NCBI GenBank assembly: GCA_002255495.1
Contig: NCAP01000004.1
Span: 1-45,929, forward strand
Reading direction: 5' to 3'
From: Rhodospirillales bacterium 20-60-12
GTDB lineage: Bacteria > Pseudomonadota > Alphaproteobacteria > Acetobacterales > Acetobacteraceae
DNA: 45,929 nucleotides
Made by a program: the position numbers and the translations under genes. Under the pieces are notes generated by a model, which saw only the letters and a program-made list of their open reading frames with translations, was not told the DNA's origin and made no database searches. Below, one piece after another: positions 26,793 to 35,061 of the stretch; positions within the stretch are counted from its first letter, which is position 1; every line of letters starts with the position of its first letter.

Positions 26793-28416
26793 TCATCCAT
26801 GGGCCGATCTCGCAGCCTACCGCTCGGCCAGCAAGGGATTTCATCTGCGCGACCTGTTCGCCGGCGCTCCCGACCGATTTGAGGAATTCTCCGCCCGGTG
26901 CGATGATATTCTGTTGGATTATTCTAAAACATCCCTGAACGCCGATAGTCTTGCTCTGCTTTTGTCATTGATCAAACGCTGCGACGTCGCGGGCAAGCGC
27001 GATGCCATGTTTCGCGGTGAGCTGATCAATAACACCGAAGGTCGCGCTGTTTTGCATACAGCGTTGCGCCGCCCCGACCATCAGGCTTTATTCATCGATG
27101 GTGTCGATGTGATGAAGAGCATTCACGAGACTTTTGATCGGCTTTTCGCATTCGCCGATGCCGTGCGCCAGGGCCGCATCAACGCGGCCGACGGCAAGCC
27201 CTTCACCGATGTCATCAATATCGGCATTGGCGGTTCCGATCTGGGGCCGGTGATGGTGACCACCGCTCTGGCACCTTATCACGATGGTCCAAGGCTGCAT
27301 TTCGTCTCGAATGTCGATTCCGCGCATTTCACCGATATCGTAAAACATCTCGATCCTGCACGCACTTTGGTCATCATCGCGTCGAAAACATTCACCACCA
27401 TCGAGACCATGACCAACGCTCACACGGCCCGCAACTGGATTGCCTCCGCGTTGGGTGAACAGGCCGTCGGGGCGCATTTCGCGGCGGTATCGACGGCTTT
27501 GCCCAAGGTCGCGGCATTCGGCATATCTCACGATCGTATCTTCGGTTTCTGGGATTGGGTAGGAGGCCGCTATTCGGTCTGGTCGGCCATCGGGCTGCCG
27601 GTGATGCTGGCCATTGGGCCCGCACATTTCCGCGCCTTCCTCGCCGGCGCGCATCGGATGGATGAGCATTTCCAGCAGGCCAATCCAGATCAGAATCTGC
27701 CGATCTTATTGGCACTGGTCGGCATCTGGCACCGCGATATCTGCCATTATGGCGCACGGGCCATTCTGCCCTATGATCAGCGCCTCGCGCGCTTCCCAGC
27801 TTATTTGCAACAACTCGATATGGAATCGAACGGCAAGTCGGTGAAAAAAAATGGCCGCCCTGTCGATCGGCCAACCGGACCGCTCGTCTGGGGCGAGCCG
27901 GGCACAAACGGGCAGCACGCTTTCTATCAACTCCTGCACCAAGGCTGCGATACGATCCCGTGCGAGTTTCTCATCGCCGCCCAAAGCCACGAGCCGGCGT
28001 TAGCCGCGCATCAGGCTTTGCTGATCGCCAATTGCTTGGCCCAGAGCGAAGCTTTGATGAACGGGCGAACGTTGGATGAGGCAAAAGCAACATTGGCGGG
28101 GCAGGGGCTTGATGCTGCGCAAATCGATAAACTCGCGCCGCATAAATTATTCGCCGGCAACCGGCCATCCATCACAATCGCTTACCCAAAACTCGATCCC
28201 CCTACGCTGGGCTCGCTGATTGCGCTCTATGAGCATCGGGTTTTCGTCGAGGCGGCAATCTGGGATATCAACGCGTTCGATCAATGGGGTGTCGAACTGG
28301 GCAAGGAATTAGCCACCGCGCTGCTGCCGGTTGTGCAGGGGCATAAAACCGCGGTCGGGCATGATTCATCAACCGCCGGGCTGATCGGTCATTTGCAAGC
28401 TCATCAATCGGCTTGA
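26785..28416 (+). CDS. pgi: Glucose-6-phosphate isomerase
   Basis: A 543-residue enzyme that interconverts fructose 6-phosphate and glucose 6-phosphate. The ATG at 26785 overlaps the eda gene by eight bases. Recognisable parts are [61 protein letters not shown] (family signature 1), [13 protein letters not shown] and HDSSTAG. In this operon it feeds fructose-derived phosphate into zwf. The 3' end overlaps the convergent acyl-CoA ligase gene by 13 bases, with no room for a conventional terminator. Confidence 0.95.
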   Translation: MADHPWADLAAYRSASKGFHLRDLFAGAPDRFEEFSARCDDILLDYSKTSLNADSLALLLSLIKRCDVAGKRDAMFRGELINNTEGRAVLHTALRRPDHQALFIDGVDVMKSIHETFDRLFAFADAVRQGRINAADGKPFTDVINIGIGGSDLGPVMVTTALAPYHDGPRLHFVSNVDSAHFTDIVKHLDPARTLVIIASKTFTTIETMTNAHTARNWIASALGEQAVGAHFAAVSTALPKVAAFGISHDRIFGFWDWVGGRYSVWSAIGLPVMLAIGPAHFRAFLAGAHRMDEHFQQANPDQNLPILLALVGIWHRDICHYGARAILPYDQRLARFPAYLQQLDMESNGKSVKKNGRPVDRPTGPLVWGEPGTNGQHAFYQLLHQGCDTIPCEFLIAAQSHEPALAAHQALLIANCLAQSEALMNGRTLDEAKATLAGQGLDAAQIDKLAPHKLFAGNRPSITIAYPKLDPPTLGSLIALYEHRVFVEAAIWDINAFDQWGVELGKELATALLPVVQGHKTAVGHDSSTAGLIGHLQAHQSA

Positions 28417-30008
28417 TCGGCGCCGATCAAAGAGAGGGTGCGTAATTCATCCAAAATCAGCTTCTTGGTTATCTTACCATAGCCAGATTTTGGCAGATCA
28501 GACCAGAAAAATATCCGCTTGGGCAATTTGTAGCGGGCAATTTTCGGCGCCAGCCAGGCGCTTAATTCCGCCTCGCCGATCGCATGCCCAGGCCGCAACA
28601 CACACACGCAAATCCCGATCTCACCCCAGATCGGGTCCGGCGCACCAACAATGGCGGCTTGTGCGATGGCGGGGTGGCTGAGCAGTATTTCCTCGGCCTC
28701 GCGCGGATACACATTCGAGCCGCCGGAGATATACATATCTGAGGATCGGCCGGTGATGAATAAATATCCCGCCTCATCGACATATCCCAAATCGCCGGTG
28801 CGAAACCATCCGTCTCGGAAAGCTTTCGCATTCGCCTCGGGATTATTATAATAGCCGGCAAACACCGCCAATCCGCAGACGCATATTTCACCTGTCCGAC
28901 CCGCCGGTACTTCCTCACCCTGATCATTCTGGATGGAAATCTGCATCGCCGTGCGGGCATAGCCGCAAGTGCCAATCCGTGCACCAGGATGATCTTCCAT
29001 TTCGTGCAAATAAGGCGGCAGCACCGTTATGTTGCCGGTCACTTCGCCAAGCCCGAAATATTGCACGAGCACCTTGCCGAGCTTGCGCAAAGCATATTTC
29101 TGATCGGCGCGATACATCGGCGCACCGGCATAAATCACATAGCGCAATGAACTATGGTCATAATGATCGATGGCAGGATGTTCGGTCAGCAATTTCACAA
29201 TCGTCGGCACGGTGAACATATTGGTCACCCGCCAGCGCTCAATGAGCGACCATATCTCCTCGCCATCCAGCCGCTCCTGAGCCGGCAGAATGGTTTTCAC
29301 CGCCCGCGCCACCTGCACCAATTGGTGAATCCCAGCGCCATGCGACAAAGGGGCAACAACCAGAGACACATCCGCAGGCCCCATGCCCGGCATCAGATCG
29401 GCCAGATGATTGGTGATCACAAACCCCATCTGGCCATGGGTCAGCACACCCGCCTTGGGCCGGCCCGTGGTGCCGGATGTGAAAAAGAACCAGCACGGGT
29501 CATCATGTTCAACCGCACAGTCAGATGGCGCTTCACCCATATGGGTTTCGACAAGATGATCATAATCATCAGCCCCATGGCCGCCGATCACAATAACATG
29601 GCGCAGAGTCGCAGCCCTCCGCGCGGCCGTGATGTGCCCAGCGAAGCCCGCCTGACAAATCATGATCTGCGCGCCGCTCGCCTGCGCCAGATACGCAACC
29701 TCGGCGGGCGATTGACGAAAATTCGTCGGCACCCATACCGCACCGATGCGAAAGCAGGCGAACATGGATTCGAAAAGCTGATTGCAGTTTTTCGACTGCA
29801 CCAAAACCCGCTCGCCTTTGCTCACCCCCATCGCCAGCAGGCAGGCGGCCATGGCGTCAATCCGGCGGTCCAGGCTGCGCCAGGACCAGCGCATCTCGCC
29901 CCACACAAAGCCCACTTCGTCGGGGTGGCGCCGGGCGGCCTGGCGCATGAAATGCGCCAAATTCATCACCCGCCGGCGTGCCGGCTGCGCCCCGCCCGCC
30001 GCACTCAT
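28404..30008 (-). CDS. AMP-forming acyl-CoA synthetase (ligase)
   Basis: A 534-residue ANL-superfamily enzyme that activates a carboxylic acid with ATP and CoA. The P-loop-like motif [19 protein letters not shown], the [11 protein letters not shown] region, [21 protein letters not shown] with its hinge, and the catalytic lysine region [13 protein letters not shown] are all present. The ATG at 30006-30008 overlaps the thiolase stop by four bases; a second ATG 14 codons in is possible. It has no signal peptide. The acid substrate is not evident; the closest family members act on medium-chain, cyclic or aromatic acids. It probably works with the thiolase upstream on the same strand. Confidence 0.88.
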   Translation of the reverse strand: MSAAGGAQPARRRVMNLAHFMRQAARRHPDEVGFVWGEMRWSWRSLDRRIDAMAACLLAMGVSKGERVLVQSKNCNQLFESMFACFRIGAVWVPTNFRQSPAEVAYLAQASGAQIMICQAGFAGHITAARRAATLRHVIVIGGHGADDYDHLVETHMGEAPSDCAVEHDDPCWFFFTSGTTGRPKAGVLTHGQMGFVITNHLADLMPGMGPADVSLVVAPLSHGAGIHQLVQVARAVKTILPAQERLDGEEIWSLIERWRVTNMFTVPTIVKLLTEHPAIDHYDHSSLRYVIYAGAPMYRADQKYALRKLGKVLVQYFGLGEVTGNITVLPPYLHEMEDHPGARIGTCGYARTAMQISIQNDQGEEVPAGRTGEICVCGLAVFAGYYNNPEANAKAFRDGWFRTGDLGYVDEAGYLFITGRSSDMYISGGSNVYPREAEEILLSHPAIAQAAIVGAPDPIWGEIGICVCVLRPGHAIGEAELSAWLAPKIARYKLPKRIFFWSDLPKSGYGKITKKLILDELRTLSLIGADQAD

Positions 30009-31174
30009 CCCTGCCGCTCGAGGATGGTGACGTAATTGGCAACCGCCGCACCGCCCATATTGAAAATGCCGGCAATATCCGCGCGCGGCAATTGCATTGC
30101 ACCGGCCTGCCCGGTCAGTTGCATCGCACTCACGACATGCATGGATACACCCGTCGCCCCGACGGGATGGCCCTTGGCCTTCAACCCGCCGGACCGGTTC
30201 ACCGGCAATGCCCCATCGGCTGCCGTCATGCCGCTCATGGCAACCCGCGCCCCCTGGCCGTGTGCTGCCAGGCCCATCGCCTCATACTCGATCAGCTCCG
30301 CAATGGTGAAGCAATCATGGGTCTCCACAAACGACAAATCCTTGATGGAAAGCCCTGCCATATCAAGGGCCTTTGACCATGCCAGGGCCGCACCGTCGAA
30401 TTTTGTCGGATCCCGCCGCGAGAGCGGCAAATAATCATTCACATGCACGGCAGCGCGGAATTTGACCGATTTGGCCATCAGCCGTGCGGTCTCCTCGTCG
30501 GTGATAATCATCGCCGCCGCGCCATCGCTGACCAGCGAACAATCGGTGCGCTTGAGCGGCGGGGCGACATAGGGGTTTTTGTCGGATAATTGGCGGCAGA
30601 ACTCGAAACCAAAATCCCGGCGCATCTGCGCATAGGGATTATCTACGCCGTTGCGGTGATTTTTCGACGCAATCATCGCCAACGCATCGGATTGATCGCC
30701 GAAACGTTGAAAATAACCCTCGGCAATGCGGCCAAACACGCCGGCGAAACCGGCTGGAATTTCACCCTCCTCACGCCGGTAAGAAGCAGCCAGCAAATGA
30801 TCGCCGATCTCGGCATTCGTCGCCGCCGTCATTTTCTCGGCCCCGATCACCAGCGCAAAACGGCCGCGGCCGGCGGCAATGAAGTCCCGCGCTCCGAATA
30901 TGGCCGCCGAGCCCGAGGCGCAGGCATTCTCATAGCGCGTCGCCGGCTTGAAGCGCAGTTCCGGCACGCTTTGCATGGGCAGCGAGCTTGGAAAATCCTG
31001 CTTACTGAAGCCATTATTGAAATGCCCGATAAACACACCGTCAATCTCGCTGGCCGAAATGCCGGCATCCTCAATGGCGGCCTTGGCCACCAGATCAATC
31101 AGCGCCTCGATATCGGGCTCGGCCAGTTTGCCGAACGGCGTATGGGCCCAGCCAATAATGCAGGATTCGGTCAT
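30005..31174 (-). CDS. Thiolase family (SCP2-thiolase-like) acyltransferase
   Basis: A 389-residue thiolase-fold protein. The nucleophilic Cys is C85 in ENACASGSAA, followed by ETHDCF with a His and Cys near residue 290 and GHPVGATG near 335. The pattern (NACASGSAA, THDCFT, KGHPVGATGV) fits the SCP-x or nonspecific-lipid-transfer thiolases that cleave 3-oxoacyl-CoA, often of branched or cyclic acids. Thiolases of this subgroup may also lack the classical catalytic pair, so the reaction is inferred. It starts at 31174 and is divergent from the TRAP transporter genes. The next gene (ligase) overlaps by four bases. Confidence 0.85.
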   Translation of the reverse strand: MTESCIIGWAHTPFGKLAEPDIEALIDLVAKAAIEDAGISASEIDGVFIGHFNNGFSKQDFPSSLPMQSVPELRFKPATRYENACASGSAAIFGARDFIAAGRGRFALVIGAEKMTAATNAEIGDHLLAASYRREEGEIPAGFAGVFGRIAEGYFQRFGDQSDALAMIASKNHRNGVDNPYAQMRRDFGFEFCRQLSDKNPYVAPPLKRTDCSLVSDGAAAMIITDEETARLMAKSVKFRAAVHVNDYLPLSRRDPTKFDGAALAWSKALDMAGLSIKDLSFVETHDCFTIAELIEYEAMGLAAHGQGARVAMSGMTAADGALPVNRSGGLKAKGHPVGATGVSMHVVSAMQLTGQAGAMQLPRADIAGIFNMGGAAVANYVTILERQG

Positions 31175-31344
31175 GCGGTTGCTCCCGTCTGGTCATGTCG
31201 GCATGGACGCCGGCTACCCTCTTGCCCGCACCCTACAGGCCGAACTTGCCGGACGTCAAAGTGCGACAAAAGAGCCGAATTGCGTCACGGGACCTGGCGC
31301 GATAGAACCATTGAAAATCAATTTAATGGGAGGATCAACACATC

Positions 31345-32352
31345 ATGAGCACGACCAGACGTCAATTTTCCATCGCCGCCGCCGCCCTGCCGCTTTTCGC
31401 CATCACCGGCCGCAATGCCGAGGCCGCGACCTTCTCGTACAAATGCGCGACCAACCTGCCGATGACCCATCCCTTGAATGTCCGCATTCAGGAGGCCATC
31501 GACCATATCTCCGCCCAAACCAACGGCCAATTGCAAATTAAACTCTTCCCCAACAGCGTGCTCGGCACCGACCCCGACATGCTCAGCCAGGTGCGCTCCG
31601 GCGCCATTCAGTTTTTCACGTTGTCGGGTCTGATTTTATCCACCCTGGTGCCGATCACGGCCCTCTCCGGCGTCGGTTTCGCCTTCAAGGATTATGACCA
31701 GGTTTGGGCCGCCATGGATGGCAAAGTGGGTATGGTGATGCGCAAAGCCATTGCCTCCCGCGGCCTGTATGCCATGCCGCGCATTTTCGATAACGGCTTC
31801 CGGCAGATCACCACCAGTGATCGTGCGATCAAAACACCTGATGATTTGCATAATCTGAAAATCCGGGTCCCACCCGCTGCGTTGTGGACCTCGATGTTCA
31901 CGGATTTCGGGTCCACGCCGACCACCATCAGCTTCAACGAGGTGTATTCGGCTTTGCAGACGCATGTCGTCTCGGCGCAGGAAAATCCGCTGGCCATCAT
32001 CGACACTGCGAAACTCTACGAAGTGCAGAAATTCTGCTCGCTGACCAACCATATGTGGGATGGATTCTGGTTCCTCGCCAATCCCGCGGCCTTTGGCGCA
32101 TTGCCCGAAAATGTCCGGAACATTGCCCAGTCGGCGTTCGATAAAGCAGCCTTGAAACAGCGCCCCGATGTGCTGGCCCTGAACCAGACTTTGCAGACCA
32201 AATTGACGAAAGCCGGTCTGGCCTTCAACACAACCGACCCTGTCGCGTTCCGCGATGCGCTGCGCCACGCAGGGTTTTACAAAGAATGGCGCGGCAAGTT
32301 CGGCGACGAAGCCTGGACCGCGCTCGAATCGGTCACCGGCAAATTAGCCTGA
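31345..32352 (+). CDS. TRAP transporter substrate-binding protein (DctP type)
   Basis: A 335-residue periplasmic binding protein. Residues 1-28 are a signal peptide with a twin-arginine-like TTRRQFS followed by a hydrophobic stretch and an Ala-rich cleavage site. The DctP pattern is clear: SYKCATNLPMTHPLNVRIQ, a GAIQFF segment, KIRVPPAALWTSMFTDFGSTPT around the conserved acid-binding arginine region, and EVYSALQTHVVSAQENPL. DctP proteins bind carboxylates or related acids for sodium- or proton-driven uptake. GGGAGG lies just before the ATG. The ligand is unknown, but the acyl-CoA ligase divergent from it suggests an organic acid. Confidence 0.9.
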   Translation: MSTTRRQFSIAAAALPLFAITGRNAEAATFSYKCATNLPMTHPLNVRIQEAIDHISAQTNGQLQIKLFPNSVLGTDPDMLSQVRSGAIQFFTLSGLILSTLVPITALSGVGFAFKDYDQVWAAMDGKVGMVMRKAIASRGLYAMPRIFDNGFRQITTSDRAIKTPDDLHNLKIRVPPAALWTSMFTDFGSTPTTISFNEVYSALQTHVVSAQENPLAIIDTAKLYEVQKFCSLTNHMWDGFWFLANPAAFGALPENVRNIAQSAFDKAALKQRPDVLALNQTLQTKLTKAGLAFNTTDPVAFRDALRHAGFYKEWRGKFGDEAWTALESVTGKLA

Positions 32353-32362
32353 GTGAGCGATC

Positions 32363-34231
32363 TTGGCTTTGATTGATCCCGTCCGCGCGCCGGTCACCGG
32401 CCGCGGACGAATCATTTATCATGTTGAAAATATCATTCGCGTGGCGTGCGAAGCGACCGCCGCGGCGATGGTATGCGTTGAAATTCTACTGTTGCTGACA
32501 AGCATCATCGGCCGGGCGCTGGGCGTTGCGCTCGTCTGGACTGATGAGATCGAAGCGGTGGCGTTCATGTGGCTGGCCATGCTGGGTGCTGTGATTGCCC
32601 TGCAGCGCGGCCGGCATATGCGCATGACGGCCCTGGTCAATCGGCTTTCCGTGCGCGGGCAAAGGCTCGCGGCCACGATCGCACTCGGCACTTGCGCCTT
32701 GTTCGTGTTGCTGCTCCTGCCTGACGCGATCAGCTATGCGCAAGGCCAGGCTTTCATCAGCTCGCCCGCTTTGGGCATCCCCGATAGTTGGCGCGCCGGG
32801 GCGTTGCCGGTCGGGTTTGGCTTGATGAGTGTGCTCTGTATCACACAGCTTTTGACGCATCGGCTGCGCGATGTCGCGCTCGTGCTGGCGGGTCTCGCCC
32901 TGATCGGCGCATTGTTATGGCTGGCAACGCCCTTGCTGCAGACCATCGGCAATTGGAATCTGGTTATATTTTTCGTGGTTCTGGTGGCGGCCGGCGTTCT
33001 GGCCGGCATTCCCATCGGCTTTGTGTTCGGCATCGCCACATATTCCTATCTCGCTTGCGCCGGCGGCATTCCGCTCAGCGTCATGGTGGGCCGGCTTGAT
33101 GACGGCATGAACTCAATGATCCTCGTCGCCGTACCGCTCTTTGTGTTTCTCGGCATGCTGATCGAAATGACCGGCATGGCCGCGGCGATGGTGGATTTTC
33201 TCGCCAGTCTCGTGGGCCATGTGCGCGGTGGGTTATGCTACGTCCTGCTCGGTGCCATGTATCTCGTCTCGGGTATTTCCGGCGCCAAGGCCGCCGACAT
33301 GGCGGCCGTGGCCCCCGTCCTCTTTCCTGAAATGAAACGCCGTGGCATCCCCGATGGCGAATTGGTTTCACTCCTCGCGGCCTCAGGCGCGATGAGCGAG
33401 ACAATTCCACCGAGCCTGGTTTTGATTACCATAGGTTCCGTCACGGGCGTTTCGATTGCGGCTTTATTCACCGGCGGCTTGCTGCCGGCCCTCGTTCTGG
33501 CTATCGCCCTTGCCGTGATCGCCCGGCGTCGCTCGCGCGATGACAACATCAGCCTTGCTCAGCGTGCTTCAGCCCGGCAAGTCGGCCGCGCCTTCCTGAT
33601 CGCCCTGCCGGCCTTGGTCGTGCCGGTGCTGATCCGCGGCGCGGTGATGGACGGCTTTGCCACCGCGACCGAAGTATCCACCATCGGCATAGCCTATGCG
33701 GCCATCGTCGGGCTGCTGATTTATCGCAAATTCAACTGGCGCCGCCTCTACCCGATGCTGGTCGAGACATCCTCGCTCTCCGGCACGATCTTATTCATCA
33801 TCGGCACGGCGAGCTGTATGTCCTGGGCGCTGACGCAATCAGGGTTTTCACAAATGCTCAGTCTCGCCATGGGGGCAGTGCCGGGCGGCAAAATCGGCTT
33901 TCTCGCCGTCTCCATTCTGGTGTTCATCGCATTGGGCAGCGTGCTCGAAGGCATCCCTGCCATGGTTCTGTTCGGCCCGTTGCTGTTCCCCATCGCCCGG
34001 CAAATCGGCATCAATGAAGTCCATTATGCCATGGTCGCGATATTGGCTATGGGCATCGGCTTGTTTTCACCACCTTTCGGTGTCGGCTATTATGCGGCTT
34101 GCGCCATCGGTCAGATCAATCCCGATGCCGGGATGAAACGCATCTGGCCCTATATGGGGGCGTTGCTCGCCGGGCTTGTTCTCGTCGCACTCATACCCTG
34201 GCTGTCCACTGGTTTTCTGGGAGTATCCTAA
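32363..34231 (+). CDS. Fused TRAP transporter permease (DctQM)
   Basis: A 622-residue membrane protein in which the small four-helix subunit (DctQ, about residues 20-180, with WTDEIEAVAFMWLAMLGAVIA) is fused to the large subunit (DctM, about 190-620, with FGIATYSYLACAGGIPL, GMLIEMTGMAAAMVDFL, SGAMSETIPPSLVL). It starts at TTG 32363, ten bases after the dctP stop; GAGTGAG upstream provides the binding site. QM fusions are common in bacteria. The final residues end one base before the following SDR gene, so the three genes are one operon. Confidence 0.9.
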   Translation: MALIDPVRAPVTGRGRIIYHVENIIRVACEATAAAMVCVEILLLLTSIIGRALGVALVWTDEIEAVAFMWLAMLGAVIALQRGRHMRMTALVNRLSVRGQRLAATIALGTCALFVLLLLPDAISYAQGQAFISSPALGIPDSWRAGALPVGFGLMSVLCITQLLTHRLRDVALVLAGLALIGALLWLATPLLQTIGNWNLVIFFVVLVAAGVLAGIPIGFVFGIATYSYLACAGGIPLSVMVGRLDDGMNSMILVAVPLFVFLGMLIEMTGMAAAMVDFLASLVGHVRGGLCYVLLGAMYLVSGISGAKAADMAAVAPVLFPEMKRRGIPDGELVSLLAASGAMSETIPPSLVLITIGSVTGVSIAALFTGGLLPALVLAIALAVIARRRSRDDNISLAQRASARQVGRAFLIALPALVVPVLIRGAVMDGFATATEVSTIGIAYAAIVGLLIYRKFNWRRLYPMLVETSSLSGTILFIIGTASCMSWALTQSGFSQMLSLAMGAVPGGKIGFLAVSILVFIALGSVLEGIPAMVLFGPLLFPIARQIGINEVHYAMVAILAMGIGLFSPPFGVGYYAACAIGQINPDAGMKRIWPYMGALLAGLVLVALIPWLSTGFLGVS

Positions 34232-34999
34232 ATGACTGAACATTTGACTAAACATTTGCCTGGCAATTTGACTGGAAAAATCGCCATCGTCACAGGCGGC
34301 TTGTCGGGCATCGGTGCGGCGGTGGTGGCGCGCATGGCGGCCCAGGGTGCGATCGTCATCGCGGCCGATTTATCAAGCGATTTACGGACATTAGGCGAGG
34401 GGACCATCTCACCGTTCCATGTCGATGTCGCCGATCCAGCGAGCGTCAAATCGCTGTTCGATGCCGTGCTCGCCCGGCACGGCCGCGTTGATTGCGTGGT
34501 GAATTCCGCCGGCATCGGCAAGGATATTCCGTTTCTCGACACAAGCATCGAAATATTCGACAAAATCATTGCCATCAATCTGCGCGGTACCTTCATCGTC
34601 GGTCAGCAAGCCGCACGTGCCATGGTGCAAACCGGCGGCGGCGCGATCGTCAATATCGCCAGCGTGTCCGGCATGACCGGCAATGTCGGGCGCTCGGCCT
34701 ATGGCGCTTCAAAGGGCGGTGTGGTGATTCTGAGCAAGGTCATGGCGGTGGATCTCGCGGCCCATCATATCCGCGTCAATGTCATCGCACCGGGCCCGGT
34801 TGACACGCCCTTGGTCGCGCAAATGCATCCGCCCGCCATTCGCCAGCGCTGGACCGACCGCACCCCGCTGGGGCGCTATGCAACACCCGATGAAATTGCC
34901 GGGGCCATCGTGTTTTTATGCTCGCCCGACGCCAGTTACATCACCGGCCATGTCATGGCCGTCGATGGCGGTTTCCTGGGCTCCGGTCTGCCGGTTTGA
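34232..34999 (+). CDS. Short-chain dehydrogenase/reductase
   Basis: A 255-residue classical SDR. The cofactor motif TGGLSGIG is at residues 21-28, NSAG at about 91-94, and the catalytic Y157 and K161 lie in SAYGASKGG with the Ser in NIASVSG shortly before. The C-terminal HVMAVDGGFLGS is typical. The start is directly adjacent to the permease stop, so it is translated with the TRAP genes. It probably oxidises or reduces a hydroxyl or keto group of the imported acid or its CoA ester; the substrate cannot be read from the sequence. Confidence 0.88.
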   Translation: MTEHLTKHLPGNLTGKIAIVTGGLSGIGAAVVARMAAQGAIVIAADLSSDLRTLGEGTISPFHVDVADPASVKSLFDAVLARHGRVDCVVNSAGIGKDIPFLDTSIEIFDKIIAINLRGTFIVGQQAARAMVQTGGGAIVNIASVSGMTGNVGRSAYGASKGGVVILSKVMAVDLAAHHIRVNVIAPGPVDTPLVAQMHPPAIRQRWTDRTPLGRYATPDEIAGAIVFLCSPDASYITGHVMAVDGGFLGSGLPV

Positions 35000-35061
35000 A
35001 GTCGCGATAAGAAGCAAAATTTTGCTCCTATGCGCTACATTAGAGAAATCCACGATCAAAA

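Noticed and set aside
29154-31348. Plus-strand frames of about 250-290 codons opposite the acyl-CoA ligase and thiolase.
   Set aside because: The minus-strand genes have complete active-site motifs; the plus-strand products do not resemble proteins I know.
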